Shown: piece after piece, positions 44,833 to 53,483 of the stretch
Position numbering within the stretch: the first letter of the stretch is position 1
How the letters are laid out: each line of letters starts with the position of its first letter
Assembly: GCF_004331915.1 (NCBI RefSeq)
Contig: NZ_CP036528.1
Coordinates: forward strand, 1,745,145 to 1,809,144
DNA: 64,000 nt
From: Ureibacillus thermophilus
GTDB lineage: Bacteria; Bacillota; Bacilli; Bacillales_A; Planococcaceae
Reading direction: 5' to 3'
Notes under the pieces: generated by a model
What the model was told of the DNA's origin: nothing
What the model saw: only the letters and a program-made list of their open reading frames with translations
Database searches by the model: none
Translations under genes and position numbers: made by a program

Positions 44833-45600
44833 ATGTTAGATATGGAATTATCATTAATTATTACATTATTTCTTTTTGGTTTTTTAGCGGCCTTCATCGA
44901 TTCGGTAGTTGGGGGCGGTGGACTGATTTCATTACCTGCTTTAATGTTTACTGGCTTAAGTCCATCAGCAGCGGTCGCCACAAATAAATTGGCAGGAACT
45001 CTCGGTTCCCTTACGAGCACAATCTCTTTTTATCGATCTGGAAAGATGGATTTACATACAGTAAAACACCTTTTTCCTTTTGTCTTTATAGCAGCAATGA
45101 TTGGTGCATGGACCGTTCACTTAATGGATCCTAATATTTTAAAACCATTAATGCTAGTCATGTTAGCTGCTGTCGCTATCTATACTATTTTCAAAAAAGA
45201 TTGGGGCAGTATCTCAACTTATCAGAAGTTATCTACAAAAAAGTATATTGGTTTCTTCTTGTTAGTTTTTGCTATCGGATTTTATGATGGATTCCTTGGC
45301 CCTGGGACCGGTTCCTTTTTAATTTTTGCCTTTTTATTAATTGGTTTTGATTTTTTAAAAGCGGCTGGAAATGCAAAATTTTTAAATTTCGCAAGCAATA
45401 TCGGTGCTTTGATCATGTTCATTTTTCTAGATCAAATCAATTATAGTTATGGGATTATTATGGGGTTTGGTCAAATTATCGGTGCTATTATTGGTTCAAG
45501 TTTTGCAATCAAACGAGGTTCTGGTTATGTACGAGTTTTATTTATCGTTGTTACAGTTGCGTTACTTGCAAAAAATACATACGACTATTTTATAGGATAG
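44833..45600 (+). CDS. TSUP family permease (TauE/SafE)
   Basis: 255 residues, about eight membrane helices, opening with AAFIDSVVGGGGLISLPALM, the hallmark of sulfite/organic-anion exporters of the TauE/SafE family, with the second repeat YDGFLGPGTGSFLIFAF near residue 152. These transport sulfonates, sulfite or other small anions. The gene starts only 65 bases from the IS4 right end, so the insertion may have changed its promoter. Strong terminator at 45637. Confidence 0.88.
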   Translation: MLDMELSLIITLFLFGFLAAFIDSVVGGGGLISLPALMFTGLSPSAAVATNKLAGTLGSLTSTISFYRSGKMDLHTVKHLFPFVFIAAMIGAWTVHLMDPNILKPLMLVMLAAVAIYTIFKKDWGSISTYQKLSTKKYIGFFLLVFAIGFYDGFLGPGTGSFLIFAFLLIGFDFLKAAGNAKFLNFASNIGALIMFIFLDQINYSYGIIMGFGQIIGAIIGSSFAIKRGSGYVRVLFIVVTVALLAKNTYDYFIG

Positions 45601-45636
45601 AAAAAGAGGCTGGGACAAAACTAGCTTCTAGATAGG

Positions 45637-45675
45637 AAAAAGGAGAATTTGAGCCAACTCAAATTCTCCTTTTTT
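45637..45675 (+). terminator. Strong terminator of the TSUP gene
   Basis: AAAAAGGAGAATTTGAG, loop CCAA, CTCAAATTCTCCTTTTT: a 17-bp perfect stem. GAGGCTGGGACAAAA lies just upstream at 45606. Confidence 0.92.
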
Positions 45676-45799
45676 CCATTTATCCCCATTGTTTTTGGTT
45701 ATTTTCAATTGCCAAACAAAAACACCTCCTCTGTAATCGATAACTCTATCTTACAGGGAGGTGCGATTGGTTGAAATGCGTCGTTTGAATTCGGGTTTA

Positions 45800-45881
45800 C
45801 TTTCCGCTGGCCCGGCTAGACTCTCCTCTGAGTTATCCCTTCGCTCCTCGTGGTCTTGAGAGGGCTCGTCGCAGGAAAGCT
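45800..45881 (+). repeat. 82-bp intergenic repeat, copy A
   Basis: Starts CTTTCCGCTGGCCCGGC and ends CGTCGCAGGAAAGCT. By eye it is the exact reverse complement of 47613-47694. It can fold (CTTTCC/GGAAAG at its ends, CCTCT/AGAGG inside). The 413-base gap 45601-46013 holds this repeat, the terminator and no gene; a poorly supported upstream extension of yqfQ (from 45930) is rejected. Confidence 0.9.
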
Positions 45882-46013
45882 ATAACACTACGAAATCCCT
45901 GTCAACGAAAAGCCGTCCAAATATGGCAGATGGGAACGTATGGTGCTGTACCATTCATTCACAGTTTGCATATGATAGCTAATAGAAGGCTTATGTCAAG
46001 AAAGGAGATTTCC

Positions 46014-46406
46014 ATGCGACCACCTCATTATCCTTACCAGATGCCGCCGGGAAGACCGAATTATTTCGCACCAAGACCTCCACAATACGGTTTTAGACCA
46101 GGACCATACCCGCCACCAATGCCACCAGGTTTCCAAGCGCCAAAAGGAACAGCCAAAATCGATTCCATTTTGGAAACAGCCAATCGATTTTTAGCGACAG
46201 CCCAAAGCTTCCAGCCATATATCCAACAGGCTGCACCGATGCTTCGGAATTTGCCTGCATTGTGGAAATTATATAAAGGATTTCAAGGAATCCCCTCGCC
46301 AGGCAGCCCATTGAATGAAGAAAAAAGAAAACCATCCAGAACATCTAATGAAAGCAAGCCATCCATGCCAAAAATCTATCAACCTCCTTACGATAATCTA
46401 GAATAG
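46014..46406 (+). CDS. yqfQ: YqfQ/VrrA-like Pro-rich protein
   Basis: 130 residues from ATG 46014, with AAAGGAG eight bases upstream. The N-terminal 45 residues are very rich in Pro, Tyr, Arg and Gly (for example PYPPPMPPGF). A short helical region (about 46-90: TAKIDSILETANRFLATAQ and APMLRNLPALWKLYKGF) follows, then a charged tail. This fits the YqfQ family, found beside ispH in B. subtilis; coat association is often suggested but not shown by the sequence. Confidence 0.75.
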   Translation: MRPPHYPYQMPPGRPNYFAPRPPQYGFRPGPYPPPMPPGFQAPKGTAKIDSILETANRFLATAQSFQPYIQQAAPMLRNLPALWKLYKGFQGIPSPGSPLNEEKRKPSRTSNESKPSMPKIYQPPYDNLE

Positions 46407-46469
46407 ATGCTTTGTAATCATAGGTCAGCTCCGGTATAATAATACTATGTACCAACAGAAGGAGTTGAC

Positions 46470-47444
46470 ATGATGGAAGTCATCAAAATAAATCCTCGAG
46501 GCTATTGCTATGGCGTAGTGGATGCAATGGTTATCGCAAGAAATGCTTCATTGGATAAAACATTACCAAGACCAATTTATATATTAGGAATGATTGTTCA
46601 TAATAAACACGTTGTAGATGCTTTTGAAAAGGAAGGAATTATTACCCTTGACGGTGAAAATCGAAAAGAAATCATCGAGAAAGTGGATAAAGGGACCGTC
46701 ATCTTCACGGCTCATGGGGTTTCCCCGGAAGTACGTGAAATTGCGAAACGAAAAGGTCTTGTTGCGATAGATGCAACTTGCCCGGACGTGACTGTAACCC
46801 ATGATTTAATTCGGGAAAAATCGAGCCAAGGTTATGATATTATATATATCGGCAAAAAGAATCATCCGGAGCCTGAAGGGGCAATTGGAGTTGCGCCAGA
46901 ACACGTGCATATAGTGGAGAAGAAAGAAGATATTGACAAATTGAATTTGCAAAATGAAAAATTGCTCGTGACTAATCAAACAACGATGAGCCAATGGGAT
47001 GTTAAACATTTAATGGACTATATTAAAGAAAAATATCCAACTATCGAAGTCCATAAAGAAATTTGCATGGCTACACAAGTGCGCCAGGAAGCAGTTGCGA
47101 ATCAGGCAAAAGATGCAGATTTGCTCATTGTTGTAGGCGATCCTCGCTCCAACAATACTAACCGGTTAAAACAAGTGTCGGAAGAAATTGCGGGAACACC
47201 CGCATACCGAATCGCCGATCTATCCGAATTGAAAATCGAATGGTTAATGGATACGGAGAAGGTGGCGGTGACGGCAGGAGCTTCCACACCAACGCCGATT
47301 GTCAAGGAAGTCATTGCATTTTTGGAGAAGTTCGACAAAAATGACCCATCGACCCATGAAATTAAACGCACAGTTACTCTTGATAAAATCCTTCCGAAAA
47401 TCAAAGAACCGAAACCGGTGAAGAAAATTCTGCCCGAAGAATAA
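46470..47444 (+). CDS. ispH: 4-hydroxy-3-methylbut-2-enyl diphosphate reductase
   Basis: 324 residues. The three [4Fe-4S] cysteines are C13 (PRGYCYGV), C104 (DATCPDV) and C199 ([10 protein letters not shown]). Substrate-binding motifs AHGVSPEV and TNQTTMS are present. IspH carries out the last step of the MEP pathway, giving IPP and DMAPP. AGAAGGAG precedes the tandem ATGATG, so either ATG may be used. A C-terminal basic Pro-rich tail of about 40 residues is common in Bacillales IspH. Confidence 0.95.
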   Translation: MMEVIKINPRGYCYGVVDAMVIARNASLDKTLPRPIYILGMIVHNKHVVDAFEKEGIITLDGENRKEIIEKVDKGTVIFTAHGVSPEVREIAKRKGLVAIDATCPDVTVTHDLIREKSSQGYDIIYIGKKNHPEPEGAIGVAPEHVHIVEKKEDIDKLNLQNEKLLVTNQTTMSQWDVKHLMDYIKEKYPTIEVHKEICMATQVRQEAVANQAKDADLLIVVGDPRSNNTNRLKQVSEEIAGTPAYRIADLSELKIEWLMDTEKVAVTAGASTPTPIVKEVIAFLEKFDKNDPSTHEIKRTVTLDKILPKIKEPKPVKKILPEE

Positions 47445-47612
47445 TGGGAGAAAATATAAAAGAGGCTGGGACATAACTAATAAAATGAACGAGCTGCAAA
47501 AAGAATTTTTTGTAAAAATTGATATCGTAGAAAATTGATAGGAGTGACGGGGCGAGTTTCTGTCGCGCACGCTTAGTCGCAAAGCGGAGCAAGTTTAAGG
47601 AAGTAAATTCAA

Positions 47613-47694
47613 AGCTTTCCTGCGACGAGCCCTCTCAAGACCACGAGGAGCGAAGGGATAACTCAGAGGAGAGTCTAGCCGGGCCAGCGGAAAG
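47613..47694 (-). repeat. 82-bp intergenic repeat, copy B (inverted)
   Basis: Exact reverse complement of 45800-45881. It lies in the 355-base gap 47445-47799 between ispH and the response regulator, flanked by GAGGCTGGGACA at 47462 and TTTTGTCCCAGCC at 47775. No gene is seen in the gap. Confidence 0.9.
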
Positions 47695-47732
47695 CGTCCC
47701 CGGAACGGAAATCAATTTTCTTCAATTATCAA

Positions 47733-47770
47733 AAAAACACCATTTTCTCAAGTGAGAAAATGGTGTTTTT
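47733..47770. terminator. Bidirectional terminator between ispH and the response regulator
   Basis: AAAAACACCATTTTCTCA pairs with TGAGAAAATGGTGTTTTT around a two-base loop. Confidence 0.9.
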
Positions 47771-47799
47771 TATCTTTTGTCCCAGCCTTTTTTTTGTGC

Positions 47800-48507
47800 T
47801 TAATTTCCCTTCTGAATAAAGTATTGGTTGATGGGTCTTCCGATGCCGCCATAATGCACATCGACACTCACCATATTTTGCTTTTCCAAAAAATCCAGAT
47901 ACCGTCTTGCCGTGACTCTTGCCACCCCGATGGCTGCCGCCACATCATCGGCGGAGGCCCCATTTTCTGCTTCTTTCAGATAGTGGAGGACTTTATTGAG
48001 CGTTGAACGGTTGAACCCCTTCGGAAGTTCCTCGGGCAAATGGCCGCTCTTTGTTTCCCGATTTTCCATGTTCCCATGGGGATGAATAAGGTTGTCCAAC
48101 TCTTCCTGATTCAAAATCCGTGTTTCGGCGCTGACATGTTTAAACTTTTTATAATTCAACAACGTTTGCTGCATCCGTTCGAAGGTGAAGGGTTTCATAA
48201 TATAGTCGTACACGCCCAAGTGCAAAATTTGCTGAATGGTTTGCAAATCATTCGCCGCTGTGACGGCAATGCAATCCACAGGCAAATATTCCGACCGGAT
48301 TTTTCTTAAAGTGGAGAGTCCGTCCTGTTCGGGCATGAATATATCCATGAATACCAAATCCGGTTTACATTCCAGGATTTTTTGAAAACCTTCGACGCCA
48401 TTTTTGCACATGGCAATGACTTCAAAGTCTTCCACTTTTTCAATAAATTGCCGATTGACTTCCCTAACCATTGGATCGTCTTCGATCAATAACACTTTAA
48501 TTGCCAT
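47800..48507 (-). CDS. dctR: Response regulator of the CitB/DctR family (C4-dicarboxylate type)
   Basis: 235 residues. Receiver domain: acidic pocket E9-D10-D11, phospho-acceptor D55 (VFMDIFMPEQDG) and K105 (YIMKPF). The C-terminal part has a helix-turn-helix (GVARVTARRYLDFLEKQN) and ends in the typical GGIGRPINQY. These regulators switch on carboxylate uptake genes. It is the partner of the kinase encoded nine bases upstream and in the same operon. Name by analogy with B. subtilis DctR; CitT and MalR are close relatives. Confidence 0.85.
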   Translation of the reverse strand: MAIKVLLIEDDPMVREVNRQFIEKVEDFEVIAMCKNGVEGFQKILECKPDLVFMDIFMPEQDGLSTLRKIRSEYLPVDCIAVTAANDLQTIQQILHLGVYDYIMKPFTFERMQQTLLNYKKFKHVSAETRILNQEELDNLIHPHGNMENRETKSGHLPEELPKGFNRSTLNKVLHYLKEAENGASADDVAAAIGVARVTARRYLDFLEKQNMVSVDVHYGGIGRPINQYFIQKGN

Positions 48508-48516
48508 GAAATCCTC

Positions 48517-50112
48517 CTAAAAATTGAATGTTATCAAGAATGTGGTTCCTTTGTCAGGTTCGCTGTACACTTCGATGACACCATTTCCTTTTTTCACAAT
48601 TTCTTTCACCAGGTACAACCCGATTCCACGATTTTCTTTTTCTTTTGTAGAAAAACCTCTTTCAAAAATTTGCGACTTCACTTCTTCCGTCATGCCGATG
48701 CCGTTGTCACTCACTTCGATCGCGAGGACTTCATCCCGGTCATCGATTGAAATGTGGATTTCTTTTTCGTCTTTATTGGCCATGATCAACGCATCAAAGG
48801 CGTTTTCAATCAAATTGCCCAATAATACCACAAAATCATGATAATCCAGCTTTTCAGGAAATCTGGTAAAATGGCTTTCTTTATCGATGGTAACCTTAAT
48901 CCCCAATTCCTGTCCACGGATGATTTTGCCTAACAATAGGCCGGAGATATTCTCATTATAAATCCTTTCATTCAGAAATTTTGTGACATTATCATGTTGG
49001 CTCGATACTTGGGATAAGTATTCGAGCGCTTGTTTTGTCCGTCCTAAATGCAACAGCCCCGCAATGGTATGGAGTTTGTTTTTGTATTCATGGGTTTGGA
49101 CACGCAATGCTTGTACATAAGCTTTGACGCCCGTCAATTCTTCCGCCATTTTTTTGAAGGCCGTCAAGTCTTTGAATACCGCCACGGCTCCCACCACTTG
49201 CCCATCTACGGAAATGGGGATGCGGTTGCTTAAAATGCTGTGGTTGTTCACAAAAATTTCCTGGTCATACACCGGTTTTTTGGAGTACACAATTTCCGGC
49301 AGCCTTGTGTCAGGAATCACGTCTTCGATCCTTTTTCCGATGCATTGGGAAGGTTCCAGATCCACGCCCAAGATTTCGCAAGCCTTTTGATTAAAAATGG
49401 TGATTTTCAAATCCTGGTCGATGGCAATGATTCCGTCATGCATGGAATTGAAGGTTTCCGTCCGCTCTACATAGAGTTTTGCAATTTCATGGGGTTCAAG
49501 TCCAAAAATTTGTTTTTTGATATGCATGCCAAGGGCTTTCGCTCCAAATGCGCTAAACAACATTGACAGGGCAAAAGTGATTAAAATCTCATTTGAATAC
49601 TCAGAAAAAAAGTCTGAGAAAGTGGGCAGCGAGTAACCGACCACTGTTACGCCAATTTGTTTATTTTCATCCATGATTGGAACAAATGCCCGCAACATGA
49701 TTCCTTTTTCACCTTTTGCCTTTGAAAGATAATAATGTTCCGCAAAGGCTGCATTGATATCGGTGGACTTGCTTATTTGTCCGATTTGATTTTTGGACGG
49801 ATGGGAATATTTGATCCGGTTCATATCCATCACAACAATATACTCTGCGCGGTTAATGGTGCGGATTTCGTCAACGATTTGATTGATTTTCTTTGACGCC
49901 TCACCGAAGTTTTCGTTTTGGAGAGAGGTTTTCAATTCGGGCAGATTGGCCACCGTTCGTGCAACGAGCATGGCCCTTTGCCCAATTTCTTTTTCCCTTT
50001 CCTTTATCATACTACCAAGGACAAAACTGCCCGCAATAAAAAAGGAGAAGGCAATAATGAAAAAGGTGAGGAACATGATTTTCGAATTCATTGATAATTT
50101 TCTTCTTTTCAA
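48517..50112 (-). CDS. dctS: Sensor histidine kinase of the CitA/DcuS/DctS family
   Basis: 531 residues from TTG 50112, which has GGAGGG seven bases upstream; a longer ATG reading (50157) has no ribosome site. Layout: membrane helix (about 10-33), extracytoplasmic sensor (about 35-165), second helix, PAS domain (around 210-310, IAIDQDLKITIFNQKACEIL), then a SpoB-type dimerisation helix with the phospho-His in THEYKNKLHTIAG, N box LIENAFDAL and G boxes DNGIGMTEE and NRGIGLYLV. It senses C4-dicarboxylates, probably with the binding protein encoded divergently. Confidence 0.87.
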   Translation of the reverse strand: MKRRKLSMNSKIMFLTFFIIAFSFFIAGSFVLGSMIKEREKEIGQRAMLVARTVANLPELKTSLQNENFGEASKKINQIVDEIRTINRAEYIVVMDMNRIKYSHPSKNQIGQISKSTDINAAFAEHYYLSKAKGEKGIMLRAFVPIMDENKQIGVTVVGYSLPTFSDFFSEYSNEILITFALSMLFSAFGAKALGMHIKKQIFGLEPHEIAKLYVERTETFNSMHDGIIAIDQDLKITIFNQKACEILGVDLEPSQCIGKRIEDVIPDTRLPEIVYSKKPVYDQEIFVNNHSILSNRIPISVDGQVVGAVAVFKDLTAFKKMAEELTGVKAYVQALRVQTHEYKNKLHTIAGLLHLGRTKQALEYLSQVSSQHDNVTKFLNERIYNENISGLLLGKIIRGQELGIKVTIDKESHFTRFPEKLDYHDFVVLLGNLIENAFDALIMANKDEKEIHISIDDRDEVLAIEVSDNGIGMTEEVKSQIFERGFSTKEKENRGIGLYLVKEIVKKGNGVIEVYSEPDKGTTFLITFNF

Positions 50113-50186
50113 TTCATTGCCCTCCGAATGCATTTTTGCCATAATGGCTATAATCATATTATATTACAGTGGCTATGGTGAAACGT

Positions 50187-51242
50187 ATGAAATATTTTTT
50201 GGGTAGTGCAGTTTTGACGATTCTGCTTGTCATAGGATTGATCGCATATCAGCAAGGGGCATTTTCAAAAGAAAAAATAGCCTATGATGATGAACAAGTG
50301 GGATTGGATGATCAAATCATCATCAATTTCAGCCATGTTGTGGCGGAAAATACGCCAAAAGGGATGGCGGCCAAAAAATTTGCGGAACTGGTGGAAGAAA
50401 AAAGCGGGGGTCGGATCATGGTGAAAGTGTATCCTGACGGCATGTTGTACAGCGATTATGATGAATTGGAAGCCTTGTTGGATAATGAAGTGCAAATGAT
50501 CGCCCCGACCACTTCCAAAATGACCGAACGTTTGCCAAGTTGGCAGGTGCTGGATTTGCCCTTTGTCATCGAAACCAACGAACAGTTGAAGGCCGTTTTG
50601 ACCGGGGAGTTGAGCGGCAAGCTGTTGGAAGAATTGTCAAAGCTTCATATCAAAGGGCTCACTTTTTGGAGCAACGGATTCAAGCAAATCTCTTCCAACC
50701 AACCGATTATCCGTGCGGAAGATTTCAAAGGGAAACAGATCCGGACGATGGGCAGCGATATCATTAAAGAACAATATCGCAAGCTAAATGGGGAGCCGAT
50801 CCCTTTAAATTTTGATGATGTCTATTATGAAATTCAAAACCAGTTGATTGATGCCCAGGAAAACACGATTTCGAATATTTATTCGAAAAAATTTTATACA
50901 ATGGAAAATCACATCACCCTTTCCAATCATTGCATCATGGCCTATGCGGTGATGATGAATGAAAATTTTTGGAATAGTTTAACGGAAGAGGATCAACAAA
51001 TCATCATCGAATCATTGGAAGAAATGCAAGAATGGCAATTTGAGTTGGCTGAACGGATCAACGGGGAATTTTTGGAGAAGCTTTATAAAGAACCGAATGT
51101 GGAAATAATCCAATTGAATGAACAAAATAAAAAGCAATGGATGCAATCTGTCAGCCCCCTTTACGAATACTTTAATCAAAAGGTGAATGGCACATATTTC
51201 AATCTGCTTCTGCAAGATATCGATAAAGTGGAAGATTTTTGA
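50187..51242 (+). CDS. dctB: TRAP-type C4-dicarboxylate binding protein (DctB-like)
   Basis: 351 residues from ATG 50187, with GGTGA close upstream (the longer GTG reading at 50169 is less likely). One N-terminal helix (about 4-24) has no lipobox and no clear cleavage site, so the protein is probably anchored. DctP family features include FSHVVAENTPKGMAAKKFAELV and FKGKQIRTMGSD. No TRAP permease genes are nearby; instead it stands divergent from the kinase and upstream of a symporter, as in B. subtilis dctB-dctS-dctR-dctP, where it acts as a co-sensor. Confidence 0.85.
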   Translation: MKYFLGSAVLTILLVIGLIAYQQGAFSKEKIAYDDEQVGLDDQIIINFSHVVAENTPKGMAAKKFAELVEEKSGGRIMVKVYPDGMLYSDYDELEALLDNEVQMIAPTTSKMTERLPSWQVLDLPFVIETNEQLKAVLTGELSGKLLEELSKLHIKGLTFWSNGFKQISSNQPIIRAEDFKGKQIRTMGSDIIKEQYRKLNGEPIPLNFDDVYYEIQNQLIDAQENTISNIYSKKFYTMENHITLSNHCIMAYAVMMNENFWNSLTEEDQQIIIESLEEMQEWQFELAERINGEFLEKLYKEPNVEIIQLNEQNKKQWMQSVSPLYEYFNQKVNGTYFNLLLQDIDKVEDF

Positions 51243-51265
51243 AATTGAACAAAATGAACAAAATG

Positions 51266-51295
51266 AAGGTTTCCTTGAAAAAGGGGACCTTTTTT
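51266..51295 (+). terminator. Terminator of dctB
   Basis: AAGGTTTCC pairs with GGGGACCTT (with wobble), followed by T-rich sequence. Confidence 0.75.
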
Positions 51296-51299
51296 ATTT

Positions 51300-51313
51300 T
51301 TGTTATATAACAA
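51300..51313. promoter_or_regulatory. 14-bp palindrome upstream of the dicarboxylate symporter
   Basis: TTGTTATATAACAA, identical to 8483-8496 upstream of cstA. A partial copy, CATATAACA, follows at 51336. It lies 188 bases before the symporter start. DctR is a candidate binder by position only. Confidence 0.5.
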
Positions 51314-51346
51314 AAGAATTACTTTAAAGATCAGTCATATAACACG

Positions 51347-51372
51347 AAAACCCTTGAAACATCAGGGTTTTT
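51347..51372 (+). terminator. Second hairpin in the dctB-dctP gap
   Basis: AAAACCCT pairs with AGGGTTTT and T follows. It may be a second terminator for dctB or lie in the symporter leader. Confidence 0.55.
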
Positions 51373-51501
51373 AAGGATTCTTCCGGATAATGAACAAAAC
51401 AAACGAAATAACCTTTATAAACGAAAAACTAATTTTCAAATAATTTTTATTATTATAGATTCAAGCATAACAACAAATCAATTTTTGACGGGGATGATGA
51501 T

Positions 51502-52761
51502 ATGAAAATATTGAAAAATCTTACAGTTCAAGTGATTATAGCAATCATCTTGGGGATTATTGTAGGGGCGGTTTGGCCTGAATTTGGGGCAAAGTTGAAG
51601 ATACTTGCGGATTTATTTATTAAATTGATCAAGATGTTGATTGCCCCAATCATCTTTTTGACGGTGGTCGTTGGAATCGGCAGCATGGGGGATGTAAAGA
51701 AGGTCGGAAAAATCGGCGGCAAAGCGCTGATCTATTTTGAAATCGTTTCCACTATTGCCCTTGCCATGGGAATCATCGTTGCACTAGTCATTCAACCAGG
51801 TAAAGGATTGGATACCTCTGCTGCAGGAAATGTCGACATTTCAAAATACACTTCGGCGGCTTCCGAATCGGAGCATGGGCTTGCACATTTTATTTCCAGT
51901 ATTATACCTGACAACTTTGTAGGGGCATTGGCCAATGGCGAATTATTACCGACGTTGTTTGCGGCGGTGTTGTTTGGACTTGCGGCGGCGGCTGTCGGAG
52001 AGCGGGCGAAACCTGTGATTACCTTTTTTGAAAACGTTTCAGAAATCTTTTTCAAAATGGTCGGCATGGTGATGATCTTTTCACCGATTGGGGCATTTGG
52101 TGCAATGGCCTATACGATCGGCAACTTCGGAATCAAGTCTTTGGCAAACTTGGGGCTTTTAATGGTTTCCGTTTATACGACCATGTTTATATTTATCGTG
52201 TTCATTTTAGGTTCCATCGCCAGATTTTATGGCATCAATATCTTAAAATTTATTGCCTATATCAAAGAAGAAATTTTCATCGTCATCGGGACATCTTCAT
52301 CTGAATCGGCATTGCCTTCTTTGATCAGAAAGTTGGAACAGTTTGGTTGTTCCAAACAAACAGTCGGATTGGTCGTTCCAACCGGCTACTCCTTCAACTT
52401 GGATGGAACAGCGATCTATTTGTCGATGGCAACTTTATTTATAGCGCAAGCCTATGGCATTCATTTAACATGGGTTCAAATTGTTACCATCCTGGCCGTG
52501 TTGATGATTACGTCCAAAGGGGCTGCCGGGGTGACGGGCTCCGGATTTATCACACTTGCGGCGACACTCTCGGCATTCCCGATGATTCCGATTGAAGGGA
52601 TCGCCCTGTTGATCGGTGTGGACCGCTTTATGTCAGAAGCCCGTTCCGTGACGAATTTGATAGGGAATGCGTTATCAGCGGTCGTGATTTCAAAATCGGA
52701 AAAAGAATTTGATGTGGCGAAATACGAAGAATTGAAACAGCACAAATTGGAAGCCCACTAA
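51502..52761 (+). CDS. dctP: Dicarboxylate/amino acid:cation symporter (DAACS family)
   Basis: 419 residues, eight membrane helices plus two re-entrant loops. Serine-rich hairpin GTSSSESALPSLI near residue 264 and the NMD-like NLDGTAIYLSMA near 299 are the substrate and cation sites. It imports C4-dicarboxylates or Glu/Asp with H+ or Na+. Its position beside dctS/dctR/dctB supports succinate, fumarate or malate. A GGGGATGATG ribosome region precedes the ATG. Confidence 0.92.
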   Translation: MKILKNLTVQVIIAIILGIIVGAVWPEFGAKLKILADLFIKLIKMLIAPIIFLTVVVGIGSMGDVKKVGKIGGKALIYFEIVSTIALAMGIIVALVIQPGKGLDTSAAGNVDISKYTSAASESEHGLAHFISSIIPDNFVGALANGELLPTLFAAVLFGLAAAAVGERAKPVITFFENVSEIFFKMVGMVMIFSPIGAFGAMAYTIGNFGIKSLANLGLLMVSVYTTMFIFIVFILGSIARFYGINILKFIAYIKEEIFIVIGTSSSESALPSLIRKLEQFGCSKQTVGLVVPTGYSFNLDGTAIYLSMATLFIAQAYGIHLTWVQIVTILAVLMITSKGAAGVTGSGFITLAATLSAFPMIPIEGIALLIGVDRFMSEARSVTNLIGNALSAVVISKSEKEFDVAKYEELKQHKLEAH

Positions 52762-52765
52762 TAAG

Positions 52766-52811
52766 AAAAAGGCTTTTAAGAAGGTAAAGAACTTTCTTGA
52801 AAGCCTTTTTT
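52766..52811. terminator. Bidirectional terminator
   Basis: AAAAAGGCTTT and AAGAA pair with TTCTT and AAAGCCTTTTTT, between the convergent symporter and CotB-like genes. Confidence 0.9.
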
Positions 52812-52814
52812 CCA

Positions 52815-53483
52815 TTAAACTAGTTGAAGGGTTTGAATGTGGGAGAGATTAAAATAAGTGAGTTTCGATTTTCCGTTTTCTATACTGATCAACTGATTGT
52901 TTACATTGATGACTTTCCCGATGTGGGAAAAATCTTTCCCCAAATTCAATATAGCCATTTGATTTTTCAATTCAGCCAGCTGGGAAACGAAAGTGCTTTG
53001 AAAGGTTTCATCGTTTGCCGATGCGAAATGCTGAAATTCTTTCTCGCTAAGGCCATAAGGTAATTGGTTCAAATGTGGTATCAGCCATTTCAAATGGTAC
53101 TGGGCAATGAACATCCTTTTGTAAACAGGCGACTCGAATACAAAATAGTCGTCTTTGATGGTTGTGATCACACCATGCAGGGGTTCGTTTTTGGCGACCA
53201 TGATTTCCACGTGGATGCCCTTCGCCAATGTGAGAATATTTTTAAGCGTCAAATTTTGGTTGACCCGCGAAATAAATGCCGGGATTTCTGATGGAGTTTG
53301 AATATTATTTTCGTTTTCGAAATCTTTATAGAATGATTGGATATGTTCAAATGGTATATAGACAAATTTATTCCCATCATATAGCACGATGAGTTCATCA
53401 CTGGAATCGACAACGGAGCCGTTTAAGCGTTTTCCGCCAGATATTTCAATGACGATAATCTCTTTTTGCAGACTTTGGAATAT
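52815..53483 (-). CDS. CotB-like protein with three Sm-like (DUF2642-type) repeats, unusual start
   Basis: Three related beta-rich repeats are visible: IVIEISGGKRLNGSVVD to YIPFEHIQSF, then IHVEIMVAKNEPLHGVITT to FIAQYHLKWL, then MAILNLGKDFSHIGKVINV to YFNLSHIQTL. B. subtilis spore coat protein CotB has a similar triplet, so a coat role is possible. The first ATG/GTG/TTG codon (GTG 53387) would cut the first repeat in half. The open frame runs upstream to an AUA at 53483 placed seven bases after a perfect AAAGGAGG, which suggests AUA as start (222 residues). Start lost by mutation is the alternative. Confidence 0.6.
   Translation of the reverse strand: MFQSLQKEIIVIEISGGKRLNGSVVDSSDELIVLYDGNKFVYIPFEHIQSFYKDFENENNIQTPSEIPAFISRVNQNLTLKNILTLAKGIHVEIMVAKNEPLHGVITTIKDDYFVFESPVYKRMFIAQYHLKWLIPHLNQLPYGLSEKEFQHFASANDETFQSTFVSQLAELKNQMAILNLGKDFSHIGKVINVNNQLISIENGKSKLTYFNLSHIQTLQLV

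Noticed and set aside
45930-46013. Upstream extension of yqfQ
   Set aside because: The longer reading starts in repeat-derived sequence; AAAGGAG directly before ATG 46014 sets the start.
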